In this document: piece after piece, positions 42,674-50,288 of the stretch
Layout: every line of letters begins with the position of its first letter
How positions within the stretch are numbered: position 1 is the first letter of the stretch
Source: Paucimonas sp.
GTDB taxonomy: Bacteria; Pseudomonadota; Gammaproteobacteria; Pseudomonadales; Pseudomonadaceae
Reading direction: 5' to 3'
NCBI GenBank assembly: GCA_031253995.1
Contig: JAIRVG010000075.1
Location: 16,921 to 80,920 of the forward strand
DNA length: 64,000 bases
The notes under the pieces: model-generated
Told to the model about the DNA's origin: nothing
The model's database searches: none
What the model saw: the letters and a program-made list of their open reading frames with translations, nothing else
Program-made: the position numbers and the translations under genes

Positions 42674-42979
42674 ATGACTGATGAACCAAGCACCCTCTAT
42701 GCCAAATTGCTCGGCGAGACCGCAGTAATCGAGTGGAAGGCCTTGGAGCGTTTTTGGGCCAAGGGTGACCTGATTTGGGTCGACCCGACCCTGGACCTGA
42801 TCGAAGTCGCACAGGCAATGGCCGACAATCGCTCGGAAAGCGTGGCCTTGTGGCGTAATGCTGGCACTGTCGGACCGGTCAGCTCTGAGCAGGCGTTTGA
42901 CCTGCAGAGCCGCGACCCAGAGATATGGGCGGTGGTGGTGTCGCCGTTCATCGTGATCCAGGAACGCAAATCCGTTTAA
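42674..42979 (+). CDS. DUF2288 protein
   Basis: 101 residues beginning MTDEPSTLYAKLLGETAVIEW (one residue over split: MTDEPSTLYAKLLGE, then TAVIEW). Family marks are LERFWAKGDLIWVDPTLDLIEVA in two parts and VVVSPFIVIQ at the end. DUF2288 proteins are small and soluble with no known function. Start 42674 has GGTGGAA in front; an earlier TTG at 42662 is less likely. Confidence 0.82.
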   Translation: MTDEPSTLYAKLLGETAVIEWKALERFWAKGDLIWVDPTLDLIEVAQAMADNRSESVALWRNAGTVGPVSSEQAFDLQSRDPEIWAVVVSPFIVIQERKSV

Positions 42980-42994
42980 GCCGGATGTTTTTTG

Positions 42995-43010
42995 GTGCGT
43001 AAAAACGCAC
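42995..43010. repeat. Small perfect hairpin after DUF2288 gene
   Basis: GTGCGT, loop AAAA, ACGCAC. The start of it, TTTTGGTGCGT, is repeated at 43021-43031, so the stretch holds two direct TTTTGGTGCGT copies 30 bases apart. Confidence 0.6.
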
Positions 43011-43014
43011 AGCC

Positions 43015-43029
43015 GGACCATTTTGGTGC
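43015..43029. promoter_or_regulatory. NtrC-like binding site
   Basis: GGACCATTTTGGTGC matches the NtrC palindrome GCACCA-N3-TGGTGC at 11 of 12 fixed positions. It lies between the ends of two convergent genes, which is a strange place for an activator site, and no sigma-54 promoter is evident nearby. It may be a relic or act at a distance. Confidence 0.4.
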
Positions 43030-43112
43030 GTGAGTGCGTTCAGGAGGGTGACGGTTGGTAACAGTGCCTGGTGAGCCACTTGAGTGCGGTAACAGTTCCC
43101 AGGCCCTTGAAA

Positions 43113-43174
43113 CGACGCGGACCCTGTGGGAGGTGGCAAGCCAGCTCCCACAGGGTCCGCGTCGCGCTTTTTTT
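43113..43174 (+). terminator. Long REP-derived terminator
   Basis: Perfect 20-base arms at 43113-43132 and 43145-43164 (CGACGCGGACCCTGTGGGAG and its complement), loop GTGGCAAGCCAG, followed by CGC and eight T. It ends transcription of the DUF2288 gene. The middle is a REP core of the second family. Confidence 0.9.
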
Positions 43175-45356
43175 AGTAGTCGACTTTGCCGGTATGACTA
43201 TTGAGCGAAATGACCTTGGTCTTGCCAATGCGGTGCCGGTAAATCTCGCGCAAGTATTTCACGGCTTTCTTCACGCACTCCCGGGACAGGCGAATATCGT
43301 TGATCGAGACGAACTTGCTCTTGTCGTTGATCAGCTCCCGATACTTCTTCTCGTACATCGGCTTGATCGCGTACCAGTTGGTATCGAGGATCTTCGCCGG
43401 GTTCTCGAACTCGCTGAGCAACTCGTCGATGCGCTCTTCCTCGAATTCCTCCTGGGTGATGAAGTCGAGGATGGCGTTGTCCAGGGTCTCGTCGAAGCGG
43501 TACGGCGCCTTGGCGAAGCAACGCTTGATGAAGGCCACGATCAAGGTCAGGAAATCGTCCGACAGGCACGGGCTCTTGGCGATCAGGGTGGTCAGCGACA
43601 GGTTGGCCGAGGCGCCGATCACCAGGGCGTAGCGCTTCAGGGTGGTGTTGGGGAACAGGCTGTTGAGGTGGGTCTTGAGCCGGTTCAGGTCCATGTAGGA
43701 CAGCTTGTAGTCCTTGGGCAGCGACACGATCGATACCACCGACGAACAGTTCTTGAAGAAGTGCAGGTCATGCAGCGCCGCCGCATCGCAGCCGGAGCTG
43801 CGGTACTGCTCCAGGGCCGCGCGGTAGCGCTTTGACTCGATCGGCAGCAGGCTGATGCCCTCGATGGCCTGGGTGTCCTTGTTGAAGTGCGGCAGGTCGA
43901 TGGAGCGGAAGAACAGGTCGTCGATGTCCAGCCGCGGCGCTTCCTTCTCGAACACCTTGAAGCCTTTTTCCGAACTCTGTCCTGGGGTTTCCGGCACTAC
44001 CGACTCGGCGTAGGCGATCGCCACCGGACCGGCCAGGCTCATGAACAGGTCGTTGGCGTCCAGGCGGATGGTCTCGCCGATGTCGATGCCGGCGCGACGG
44101 AAGTAGTTCTGGTCGTAGTCGGTGGTCACCGCCTGGGCGGTGAGGATGTTGAAGATCTGCTGGGAGATGTACTGGTTGGCGTGCTTCTCCATGGCGTTGA
44201 CGTCGATGTTCTGGATGTTGCCGTCATCGCTTTCTTCGGCGTAGCGCATGATGTCGTTGGAGATCAGCATCATCGCGTTCCATGGGCGGATGCGTCCCAT
44301 CACGCTGGCTTCGCTGCTGTCTTCGTTATCGAAGTTGTAGGAGAAGTCCCATTCCTCTGACAGGTATTTGCACAGCAGACGCCCGGCGTTGATATGCAGG
44401 GCTTCGGACATCTCGCTGCGATGGTCGGAGATATTCGGCAGCACGCAGATGCCGCTGGTGAAGATCGGTTCGAAGACGAACGAATGCCCCGCCTCGCCGT
44501 CCTGCTCGTCGACCGGCTTGGTGTCGAAGGTCTTGTTCATGTACGAGTATTGCTGGGCCAGGCCGAATTCCGAGGCCATGCCCGAGCCGGTGCCGCCGCC
44601 GGCGCTGAAGATATAGAAGTACAGGCGCGACTGGTTGGCCTTGATCCCGCAGGAGTCGATCAGGTACGAGTGGATCAGCTTCCAGTCGGCGCTGGAGAAA
44701 CGGTGGGTTTCCTTGTTGAGGATGATCTTCGCCAGGTACTGGCCGAGGATTGGCGCGTTACCGGCGCCACCGGCATGGACTTCGGACAGGTCCATGATCT
44801 TCATCTTGCTGTAGTCGCGCAGGAAGCCGCTTTTCTCGCCCTTGCGCGAGAAGCGGATGCGTCCGGCGATGTCCTTGTCCAGGTCGCCGAGCATCACCAG
44901 CGGTTCCACCAAAAACACCGGCTTGGCGCTCTTGGCCTGGACCAGGCGCAGGTTGTTGCGGATCCAGCGCGCCGGGTTGTAGCTCGGCTCGTTGCTCGCG
45001 CGGTCGTCGTTGTTGAACTCGTTGAGGTAGAAGGTCCGGGCGTTGTAGACCAGTTCGGCGACATCCAGGGCGATGTTCGAGCCGCAACGGCCCAGGCCGA
45101 TCAGGCACACCGAGGGGAACTGCTGGTCCAGCCGCAGTTGGGCGTCGTCTTCGACGTGCAGGCTCGGCGGGAACACCAGGTCGCGCAGGCCATCGAGGTT
45201 GTCGAGGATGCGCTGGGTATCGGGTTCGGTGAAATACAGGTATTGCTGGGGACTCAGCGTAGGCTGGCTGTAGTAGCTGCGGGCCCCGTAGGAAGTGGGC
45301 GCGGTGGCTGAAAGCAGCTCGGAAATCACGGTGGCAGGAGTATTCTTGGAGGTCAT
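43173..45356 (-). CDS. Large tubulin/FtsZ-superfamily GTPase-like protein
   Basis: 727 residues. The N-terminal Rossmann half opens with VCLIGLGRCGSNIA (87-94 is GLGRCGSN, as in FtsZ GVGGAGNN), then VHAGGAGN (193-200), and the tubulin signature loop SAGGGTGSG (G253-G254-G255-T256-G257-S258-G259) that binds GTP phosphates. NIDVNAMEKH (N383, D385) is in the place of the catalytic T7 loop but lacks the exact NxDxxD. About 300 residues beyond (420-727) match nothing I know. It is not cell-division FtsZ (no conserved tail, wrong context) and is far longer than TubZ. It resembles the FtsZ-like families proposed to act in membrane remodelling. Monocistronic. Confidence 0.8.
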   Translation of the reverse strand: MTSKNTPATVISELLSATAPTSYGARSYYSQPTLSPQQYLYFTEPDTQRILDNLDGLRDLVFPPSLHVEDDAQLRLDQQFPSVCLIGLGRCGSNIALDVAELVYNARTFYLNEFNNDDRASNEPSYNPARWIRNNLRLVQAKSAKPVFLVEPLVMLGDLDKDIAGRIRFSRKGEKSGFLRDYSKMKIMDLSEVHAGGAGNAPILGQYLAKIILNKETHRFSSADWKLIHSYLIDSCGIKANQSRLYFYIFSAGGGTGSGMASEFGLAQQYSYMNKTFDTKPVDEQDGEAGHSFVFEPIFTSGICVLPNISDHRSEMSEALHINAGRLLCKYLSEEWDFSYNFDNEDSSEASVMGRIRPWNAMMLISNDIMRYAEESDDGNIQNIDVNAMEKHANQYISQQIFNILTAQAVTTDYDQNYFRRAGIDIGETIRLDANDLFMSLAGPVAIAYAESVVPETPGQSSEKGFKVFEKEAPRLDIDDLFFRSIDLPHFNKDTQAIEGISLLPIESKRYRAALEQYRSSGCDAAALHDLHFFKNCSSVVSIVSLPKDYKLSYMDLNRLKTHLNSLFPNTTLKRYALVIGASANLSLTTLIAKSPCLSDDFLTLIVAFIKRCFAKAPYRFDETLDNAILDFITQEEFEEERIDELLSEFENPAKILDTNWYAIKPMYEKKYRELINDKSKFVSINDIRLSRECVKKAVKYLREIYRHRIGKTKVISLNSHTGKVDY

Positions 45357-45474
45357 TTTGCGCCATTTGCCTGGGAGGGAGGCCTTGAAACAGTCGATAT
45401 CATTGAGCCATCCCTGGATAAGTGTCGCGACTGTATCAGCGCGTCTCTGGCACGAGCGATAGGGTTTTCCCTTA

Positions 45475-45491
45475 TAAACCCTAAGGGTTTA
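45475..45491. promoter_or_regulatory. 17-base palindrome in divergent promoter
   Basis: TAAACCC TAA GGGTTTA, perfect 7-base arms, 119 bases upstream of the tubulin-like start and 63 bases before the dehydrogenase start. A second small dyad AGGG-TTTT-CCCT is at 45461-45472. Both are in the shared promoter region and look like operator sites of an unknown regulator. Confidence 0.5.
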
Positions 45492-45553
45492 CCGCCCTGC
45501 CTGTTTCTGAATCGTCCAACCCGTCAACTTCTTTAATCTGCCTGGAGCTTTAG

Positions 45554-46444
45554 ATGAGTGATTCACAGCCTTTGTCCCTGGGATTCGCCGGTATCGGCCT
45601 GATGGGCCTGCCCATGTGTCGCCGACTGCTGGCGGCCGGTCATGCGCTGACTGTCTGGAACCGTTCGCCGGACAAATGCGCGCCGCTGGTGGCCGCCGGC
45701 GCCCGTCAGGTCGAGACCCCGGGCGAGTTGTGCGAGGCTGCCGACGTGGTGATGCTGTGCCTGGCCGACACCGCGGTGGTGCGTGAGGTGGTATTCGGCG
45801 AGGCGGGTATCGCCAGCAAGGCCGGGGCCGGTCAGTTGCTGGTGGACTTCTCCAGCCTGGAACCCACCGCCACCCGGGAAATGGCTGCGCAACTGAAGGC
45901 CGCCACCGGCATGGGCTGGCTCGACACGCCGGTGTCCGGTGGTACCCCAGGGGCCGAGGCGGGCACCCTGGCGATCATGGTCGGTGGCGAGGCGTCGGAC
46001 CTGGAACGGGTGCGCCCGGCGCTGCTGTCACTGGGGCAGCGGGTCACCCATATGGGCGGGGTGGGCGCGGGGCAGGTGACCAAGGCCTGCAACCAGATGA
46101 TCGTCGCCTGCAACGCGCTGGTGATCGCCGAAGTGGTGGCGCTGGCCGAGCAGTCCGGCGTGGACGCCAGCCTGATCGCCGAGGCGCTGGCCGGTGGTTT
46201 CGCCGATTCGAAGCCGCTGCAGATCCTCGCCCCGCAAATGGCCGAGAGCCGTTTCGAACCGGTGAAGTGGCATGTGCGGACGCTGCTCAAGGACCTCGAT
46301 ACCGCCGTGAAATTCTCCCGCGAGCAGGGTTCGGCGACGCCGGTCAGCGGCCTGGCCGCGCAGTTGATGCGCCTGCATGGCAGTCAGGGCTATCTGGAAA
46401 AAGATCCAGCGACGCTGATCGATCTGTATCGCAGCAAGCCATGA
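45554..46444 (+). CDS. Beta-hydroxyacid dehydrogenase (HIBADH/GarR-like)
   Basis: 296 residues. The NAD(P) motif is GFAGIGLMGLPMCRRLLAAG, the substrate loop LDTPVSGGTPGAEAGTLAIM, and the catalytic lysine is in GVGAGQVTKACNQMIVA (K of TKACNQ). The family reduces or oxidises 3-hydroxyisobutyrate, tartronate semialdehyde or succinic semialdehyde; context gives no choice between these. Start at 45554 with CTGGAGC in front. The last 101 bases overlap the end of the convergent GGDEF-EAL gene. Confidence 0.9.
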   Translation: MSDSQPLSLGFAGIGLMGLPMCRRLLAAGHALTVWNRSPDKCAPLVAAGARQVETPGELCEAADVVMLCLADTAVVREVVFGEAGIASKAGAGQLLVDFSSLEPTATREMAAQLKAATGMGWLDTPVSGGTPGAEAGTLAIMVGGEASDLERVRPALLSLGQRVTHMGGVGAGQVTKACNQMIVACNALVIAEVVALAEQSGVDASLIAEALAGGFADSKPLQILAPQMAESRFEPVKWHVRTLLKDLDTAVKFSREQGSATPVSGLAAQLMRLHGSQGYLEKDPATLIDLYRSKP

Positions 46445-48602
46445 GGCTGTCTTCGCGGTGGTTCAGCTGGTTGAGCACACCACGCAGGTCTTCCAGCGGC
46501 ACCGGGCGGCTGAGCAGGTAGCCCTGGATGGCATCGCAGCCCAGTTGCTGGAGGAAGTCGTACTGTTCTTCGGTCTCCACGCCCTCGGTGATCACCTTCA
46601 GGTGGAGGGTGTGGGCCATGACCATGATCGCCTGGACGATATTGTTGTCCGCGCGCGAGTGGGGCACGTCCTGGATGAAGGAACGGTCGATCTTCAGGGT
46701 ATCCAGGGGCAGGCGCTTGAGGTAGGCCAGGGATGAATAGCCGGTGCCGAAGTCGTCGATGGACAGCGACACACCCTGCTCGCGAATGCCCCGCAGCAGG
46801 TCGATAGTGCTGTGGATGTTGGCCATCAGGGCGTTCTCGGTGACTTCCAGCTCCAGGCGCCAGGCGGCCAGGCCGGCATCCTGCAGGGCATCCTCGACTT
46901 CCTGGGCCAGTTCGTCGCGACCCAGGGTAAGCGCCGAGCAGTTCACCGTCACCTTGAGATCGCCGAAACCGTGCCCGCTCAGTTCCGCCAGGTCGTGGCA
47001 GGCGCGGCGCAGTACCCAGAGGTCGAGGTCGGCGATCAGGCCGTTGGTCTCGGCGATGCCGATGAAACGGTCCGGACTCAACAGGCCATGCTGCGGATGC
47101 TGCCAGCGAATCAATGCTTCGAGCTTGCTGACCTTGCCGCTGACCAGCTCGTAGATCGGCTGGTAATGCAGGCGCAGGCCCAGGTCCTGGTGCAGGGCGA
47201 CGCGCAGTTCCTCCTCCAGTTGCAGTTCAAGGGTGGCGCGGGTCTTGAGGTTGTCGCTGAAGAAATTGGCCTTGTTGCGGCCGCCGCCCTTGGACTGGTA
47301 CAGGGCCAGGTCGGCGTGCTTGAGGAGTTCGTCGCAGGTGCTGCCATCGGTGGGGTAGAGGCTGATGCCGATGCTGGTGGTCATGACCATGCGCCGCCCG
47401 CCGAGGTCGATGGGGTCACGCACCTTGTTGAGGATGCGCTGGGCCAGGCCACGGGCTTCCTCCGCGTGCTTGAGGTTGAACAGGATGCAGAACTCGTCGC
47501 CGCCGAGGCGCGCCACCACATCCTGGGCACGGGTGGCACTGCTGATGAGATGGGCGATGGCTTTGAGCAACTGGTCGCCAGCATCGTGGCCGAGGCTGTC
47601 ATTGATGCGTTTGAAGTGGTCGATATCGAGGAACATCACCCCGAGCATGCCGCCCTTCTGGGTCTGTTCGGCCAGGCGCTCGGCGAAGATCTGGTTGAAG
47701 CCGCGCCGGTTGACCAGGTTGGTCAGGGCATCGTAGTGGGCGGCCTGCTGCAGCGAGACCCGGGCCTGGTCAAGCTGGCTGAGCAGGGTGTTGACCCGGC
47801 GCAGGTCCTGTTCCTTGCTTTGCAGTTTCTTGTCCGACAGCGCCGCGCTGATGCAACTGCCGCTGATCAGCAGGGTGATCACGGCGATGGCCAGGCTCAG
47901 TTGCAGGCTGTTGTCGGTGACCGGCAGTTCCGGCGTGGCCCCGCCAGGCAGGGTCAGGGTGAGGGCGCACATGCCGGTGTAATGGGTGGCGATGACGCCG
48001 GCGGCCATGGTCAGCGCCGCGCCGTATTTGAACAGGTGCGGCCGGCTGCACAGACCCTGGCGCAGGTAGCGGGCCATCAGCAGCGACAGCAGTGTCGCGA
48101 CCAGCGCCACCAGGATCGATACAACCACCAGGGTTGCGTCGTAGTGCTGCAGGGCGCGGGTGCGCATGGCGGCCATGCCGGTGTAGTGCATCACGCCCAC
48201 CCCGGCCGCCACGCACAGCGCTGCCATGCAGTAGTGCCGGGCGTGTGGCAACGGCTGGCCGAGAAAGCTCATGGCCAGCAAGGCGGCGAACAGCATGATC
48301 AACAGCGACACGCCGGTGAGCAGCATGTCGTAGTGCACTTCCAGCGGAATCTCGAAAGCCAACATGCCGATGTAGTGCATGGCCCACACGCTGCAGGCCA
48401 GGCAACAGGCACCAAGGACCTTCCAGCGCCGGCGCGCGCTGGCTTCTTCGGCGTCGCCGATGCGCTCGATGATGTCGAGCGTGGCGAAGCTGCCCGCACA
48501 GATCACCAGGTAGGCGAGCAGGATAAGGTAGGGATTGTGGTGAGCCACGACAGCGAGATGGCTCGCCGGATGTTCGGCGAGCAGCCTGTGGAGCCATTCC
48601 AT
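46344..48602 (-). CDS. MHYT-GGDEF-EAL c-di-GMP protein
   Basis: 752 residues. The N-terminal MHYT sensor (to about 250) has seven helices and three motif copies: WAMHYIGM, GVMHYTGM and IATHYTGM, thought to bind copper and sense O2, CO or NO. Next are an intact GGDEF (367-371) with inhibitory I-site RAQD (358-361) and an intact EAL (495-497, LEALIRW), with the lysine/Asp loop DDFGTGYSS. So both synthesis and breakdown of c-di-GMP are possible. The last 35 or so residues overlap the convergent dehydrogenase gene. Confidence 0.92.
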   Translation of the reverse strand: MEWLHRLLAEHPASHLAVVAHHNPYLILLAYLVICAGSFATLDIIERIGDAEEASARRRWKVLGACCLACSVWAMHYIGMLAFEIPLEVHYDMLLTGVSLLIMLFAALLAMSFLGQPLPHARHYCMAALCVAAGVGVMHYTGMAAMRTRALQHYDATLVVVSILVALVATLLSLLMARYLRQGLCSRPHLFKYGAALTMAAGVIATHYTGMCALTLTLPGGATPELPVTDNSLQLSLAIAVITLLISGSCISAALSDKKLQSKEQDLRRVNTLLSQLDQARVSLQQAAHYDALTNLVNRRGFNQIFAERLAEQTQKGGMLGVMFLDIDHFKRINDSLGHDAGDQLLKAIAHLISSATRAQDVVARLGGDEFCILFNLKHAEEARGLAQRILNKVRDPIDLGGRRMVMTTSIGISLYPTDGSTCDELLKHADLALYQSKGGGRNKANFFSDNLKTRATLELQLEEELRVALHQDLGLRLHYQPIYELVSGKVSKLEALIRWQHPQHGLLSPDRFIGIAETNGLIADLDLWVLRRACHDLAELSGHGFGDLKVTVNCSALTLGRDELAQEVEDALQDAGLAAWRLELEVTENALMANIHSTIDLLRGIREQGVSLSIDDFGTGYSSLAYLKRLPLDTLKIDRSFIQDVPHSRADNNIVQAIMVMAHTLHLKVITEGVETEEQYDFLQQLGCDAIQGYLLSRPVPLEDLRGVLNQLNHREDSLMACCDTDRSASLDLFPDSPDCHAGASTARPGR

Positions 48603-48881
48603 AGCGCGCCTCTCAGTTCAGCCGAGCTTGCACTCGTCCCCCAAACCGCCTGGAGACCCTTTTGGCTTTGAGTATAGAAAGACCGAGTGGCGCTATCAGG
48701 GTTAGTGGCAGATTGATTTCAATGATTGGACCGGGCGGTTATCGCCAGCGGTTCTAACAGTGCAAATGGTTACAATTACCTGCCATCAATGCCATGGATG
48801 ATGGAAGACAGTGCCGGGATTGCCCTCTAGATTTTCAGCGGCGTGCAGCGCACACCAATAAAAACGACGAGGGATCGAACG

Positions 48882-50237
48882 ATGCACAGCCCCACCCAAG
48901 CGGCCAATGCCTGGCGCATTCTGTTCCTGCTGTTCCTGGCCAACCTGTTCAACTTCTTCGATCGCACCATTCCCGCCATCGTCATCGAGCCCATCCGCCT
49001 GGAATGGCACCTGAGCGACCTGCAGATCGGCCTGATCGGCACCGCCTTCACCCTGGTCTACGCCATTGCCGGCCTGCCGCTGGGGCGCCTGGCCGATACC
49101 GGTTCGCGGCGCAAGGTGATGGGCTGGGGGCTGACGGTGTGGAGCGGGCTGACCGCGGTCAACGGCATGGTCGGCAGCTTCTGGAGTTTCCTCCTGGTGC
49201 GCATGGGCGTGGGGATTGGCGAGGCCAGCTATGCGCCGGCGGCCAACTCGCTGATCGGCGACCTGTTCCCTGCCGAGCGCCGCGCCCGGGCCATGGGCAT
49301 CTTCATGCTCGGCTTGCCGCTGGGCTTGTTGCTGGCGTTCTTCACCATCGGTGCGATGGTCCAGTATTTCGGTAGCTGGCGCGCGCCGTTCTTCATTGCC
49401 GCGGTGCCGGGGCTGCTGCTGGCGGTGTTCATGTTCTTCATCCGCGAGCCGGCGCGTGGTGCCGCGGAAGCCGTGGCCTCGTCCCAGGCACCGCTGGACC
49501 GGCCGCTGCGCCGGGTGCTGAGCATTCCCACCTTTGGCTGGCTGGTACTGGCGGGGCTGGCGTACAACTTCGCCACCTACGCCTGCAACTCGTTCATGGT
49601 GCCGATGCTGCAGCGCTACTTCCAGTTGCCGCTGCAGCAGGCGGCGGTGGCCACCGGGGTGATCGTCGGGGTCACCGGTCTGATCGGCCTGACCCTGGGC
49701 GGCTGGGTCGCGGACAAGATCCACCAGCGCCGGGCCAACGGACGCCTGCTGTTCGGGGCGTTCAGCATGCTGGTGGCGACCCTCGGCACGGGACTCGCCC
49801 TGTCGGCCGGGCGGGTGGAGATCGGTGTGTTCGTGGCGCTGTTCGGGATTGGCTGGCTGTTCGCCTACAACTTCTACACCTGCGTCTACACCGCGATCCA
49901 GGACGTGGTGCAACCGCGCCTGCGGGCGACGGCGATGGCGTTGTTCTTCGCTGGCCTGTACCTGCTGGGTGGCGGGCTGGGGCCGGTGGTGGTGGGCTGG
50001 TTGTCGGACCATTACGCCAGGGTGGCGATGGCGGAGGCGGGGGCGCTGGAAATGACCGAGGCGTTCAAGGCGGTGGGGTTGCATGATGCCATGGGGCTGA
50101 TTCCGGTGGCGTTGCTGCTGACCCTGGTGTTCCTGCTGTTCGCGGCGCGGAGTTTTGTGCGGGATGCGCAGAAGATGAAGACGGGGATGATCGAAGAGGG
50201 AACTGCCGAGGCGGGCAAGGCAGCCGAAGCTCTGTAG
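48882..50237 (+). CDS. MFS transporter, spinster-like
   Basis: 451 residues, about twelve helices. LANLFNFFDRTIPAIVIEPI in helix 1, GLPLGRLADTGSRRKVMGWG as motif A and RMGVGIGEASYAPAANSLIGD are typical of the spinster/organic-anion branch. The ligand is unknown. The start at 48882 follows GAGGGA; the frame opens at 48843. A REP hairpin follows the stop by 17 bases. Confidence 0.88.
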   Translation: MHSPTQAANAWRILFLLFLANLFNFFDRTIPAIVIEPIRLEWHLSDLQIGLIGTAFTLVYAIAGLPLGRLADTGSRRKVMGWGLTVWSGLTAVNGMVGSFWSFLLVRMGVGIGEASYAPAANSLIGDLFPAERRARAMGIFMLGLPLGLLLAFFTIGAMVQYFGSWRAPFFIAAVPGLLLAVFMFFIREPARGAAEAVASSQAPLDRPLRRVLSIPTFGWLVLAGLAYNFATYACNSFMVPMLQRYFQLPLQQAAVATGVIVGVTGLIGLTLGGWVADKIHQRRANGRLLFGAFSMLVATLGTGLALSAGRVEIGVFVALFGIGWLFAYNFYTCVYTAIQDVVQPRLRATAMALFFAGLYLLGGGLGPVVVGWLSDHYARVAMAEAGALEMTEAFKAVGLHDAMGLIPVALLLTLVFLLFAARSFVRDAQKMKTGMIEEGTAEAGKAAEAL

Positions 50238-50253
50238 CTCACTGCAAAACCAA

Positions 50254-50281
50254 TGTGGGAGCGGGTGAACCCGCTCCCACA
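50254..50281. terminator. REP hairpin between convergent genes
   Basis: Twelve-base perfect stem TGTGGGAGCGGG / CCCGCTCCCACA with loop TGAA, between the MFS stop and the rapA stop. It is the compact form of the first REP family. Confidence 0.82.
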
Positions 50282-50288
50282 GGGTAGG

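Noticed and set aside
43173..45356. Cell-division ftsZ
   Set aside because: Too long, no mur/ftsA context, and poor match outside the GTP loops.
46812..48671. 619-codon rightward frame opposite the MHYT-GGDEF-EAL gene
   Set aside because: Antisense to intact GGDEF and EAL motifs, with shadow-like composition.
48712..48730. Anr-like sequence TTGATTTCAATGAT upstream of the spinster-like gene
   Set aside because: Second half-site ATGAT does not match ATCAA or GTCAA.
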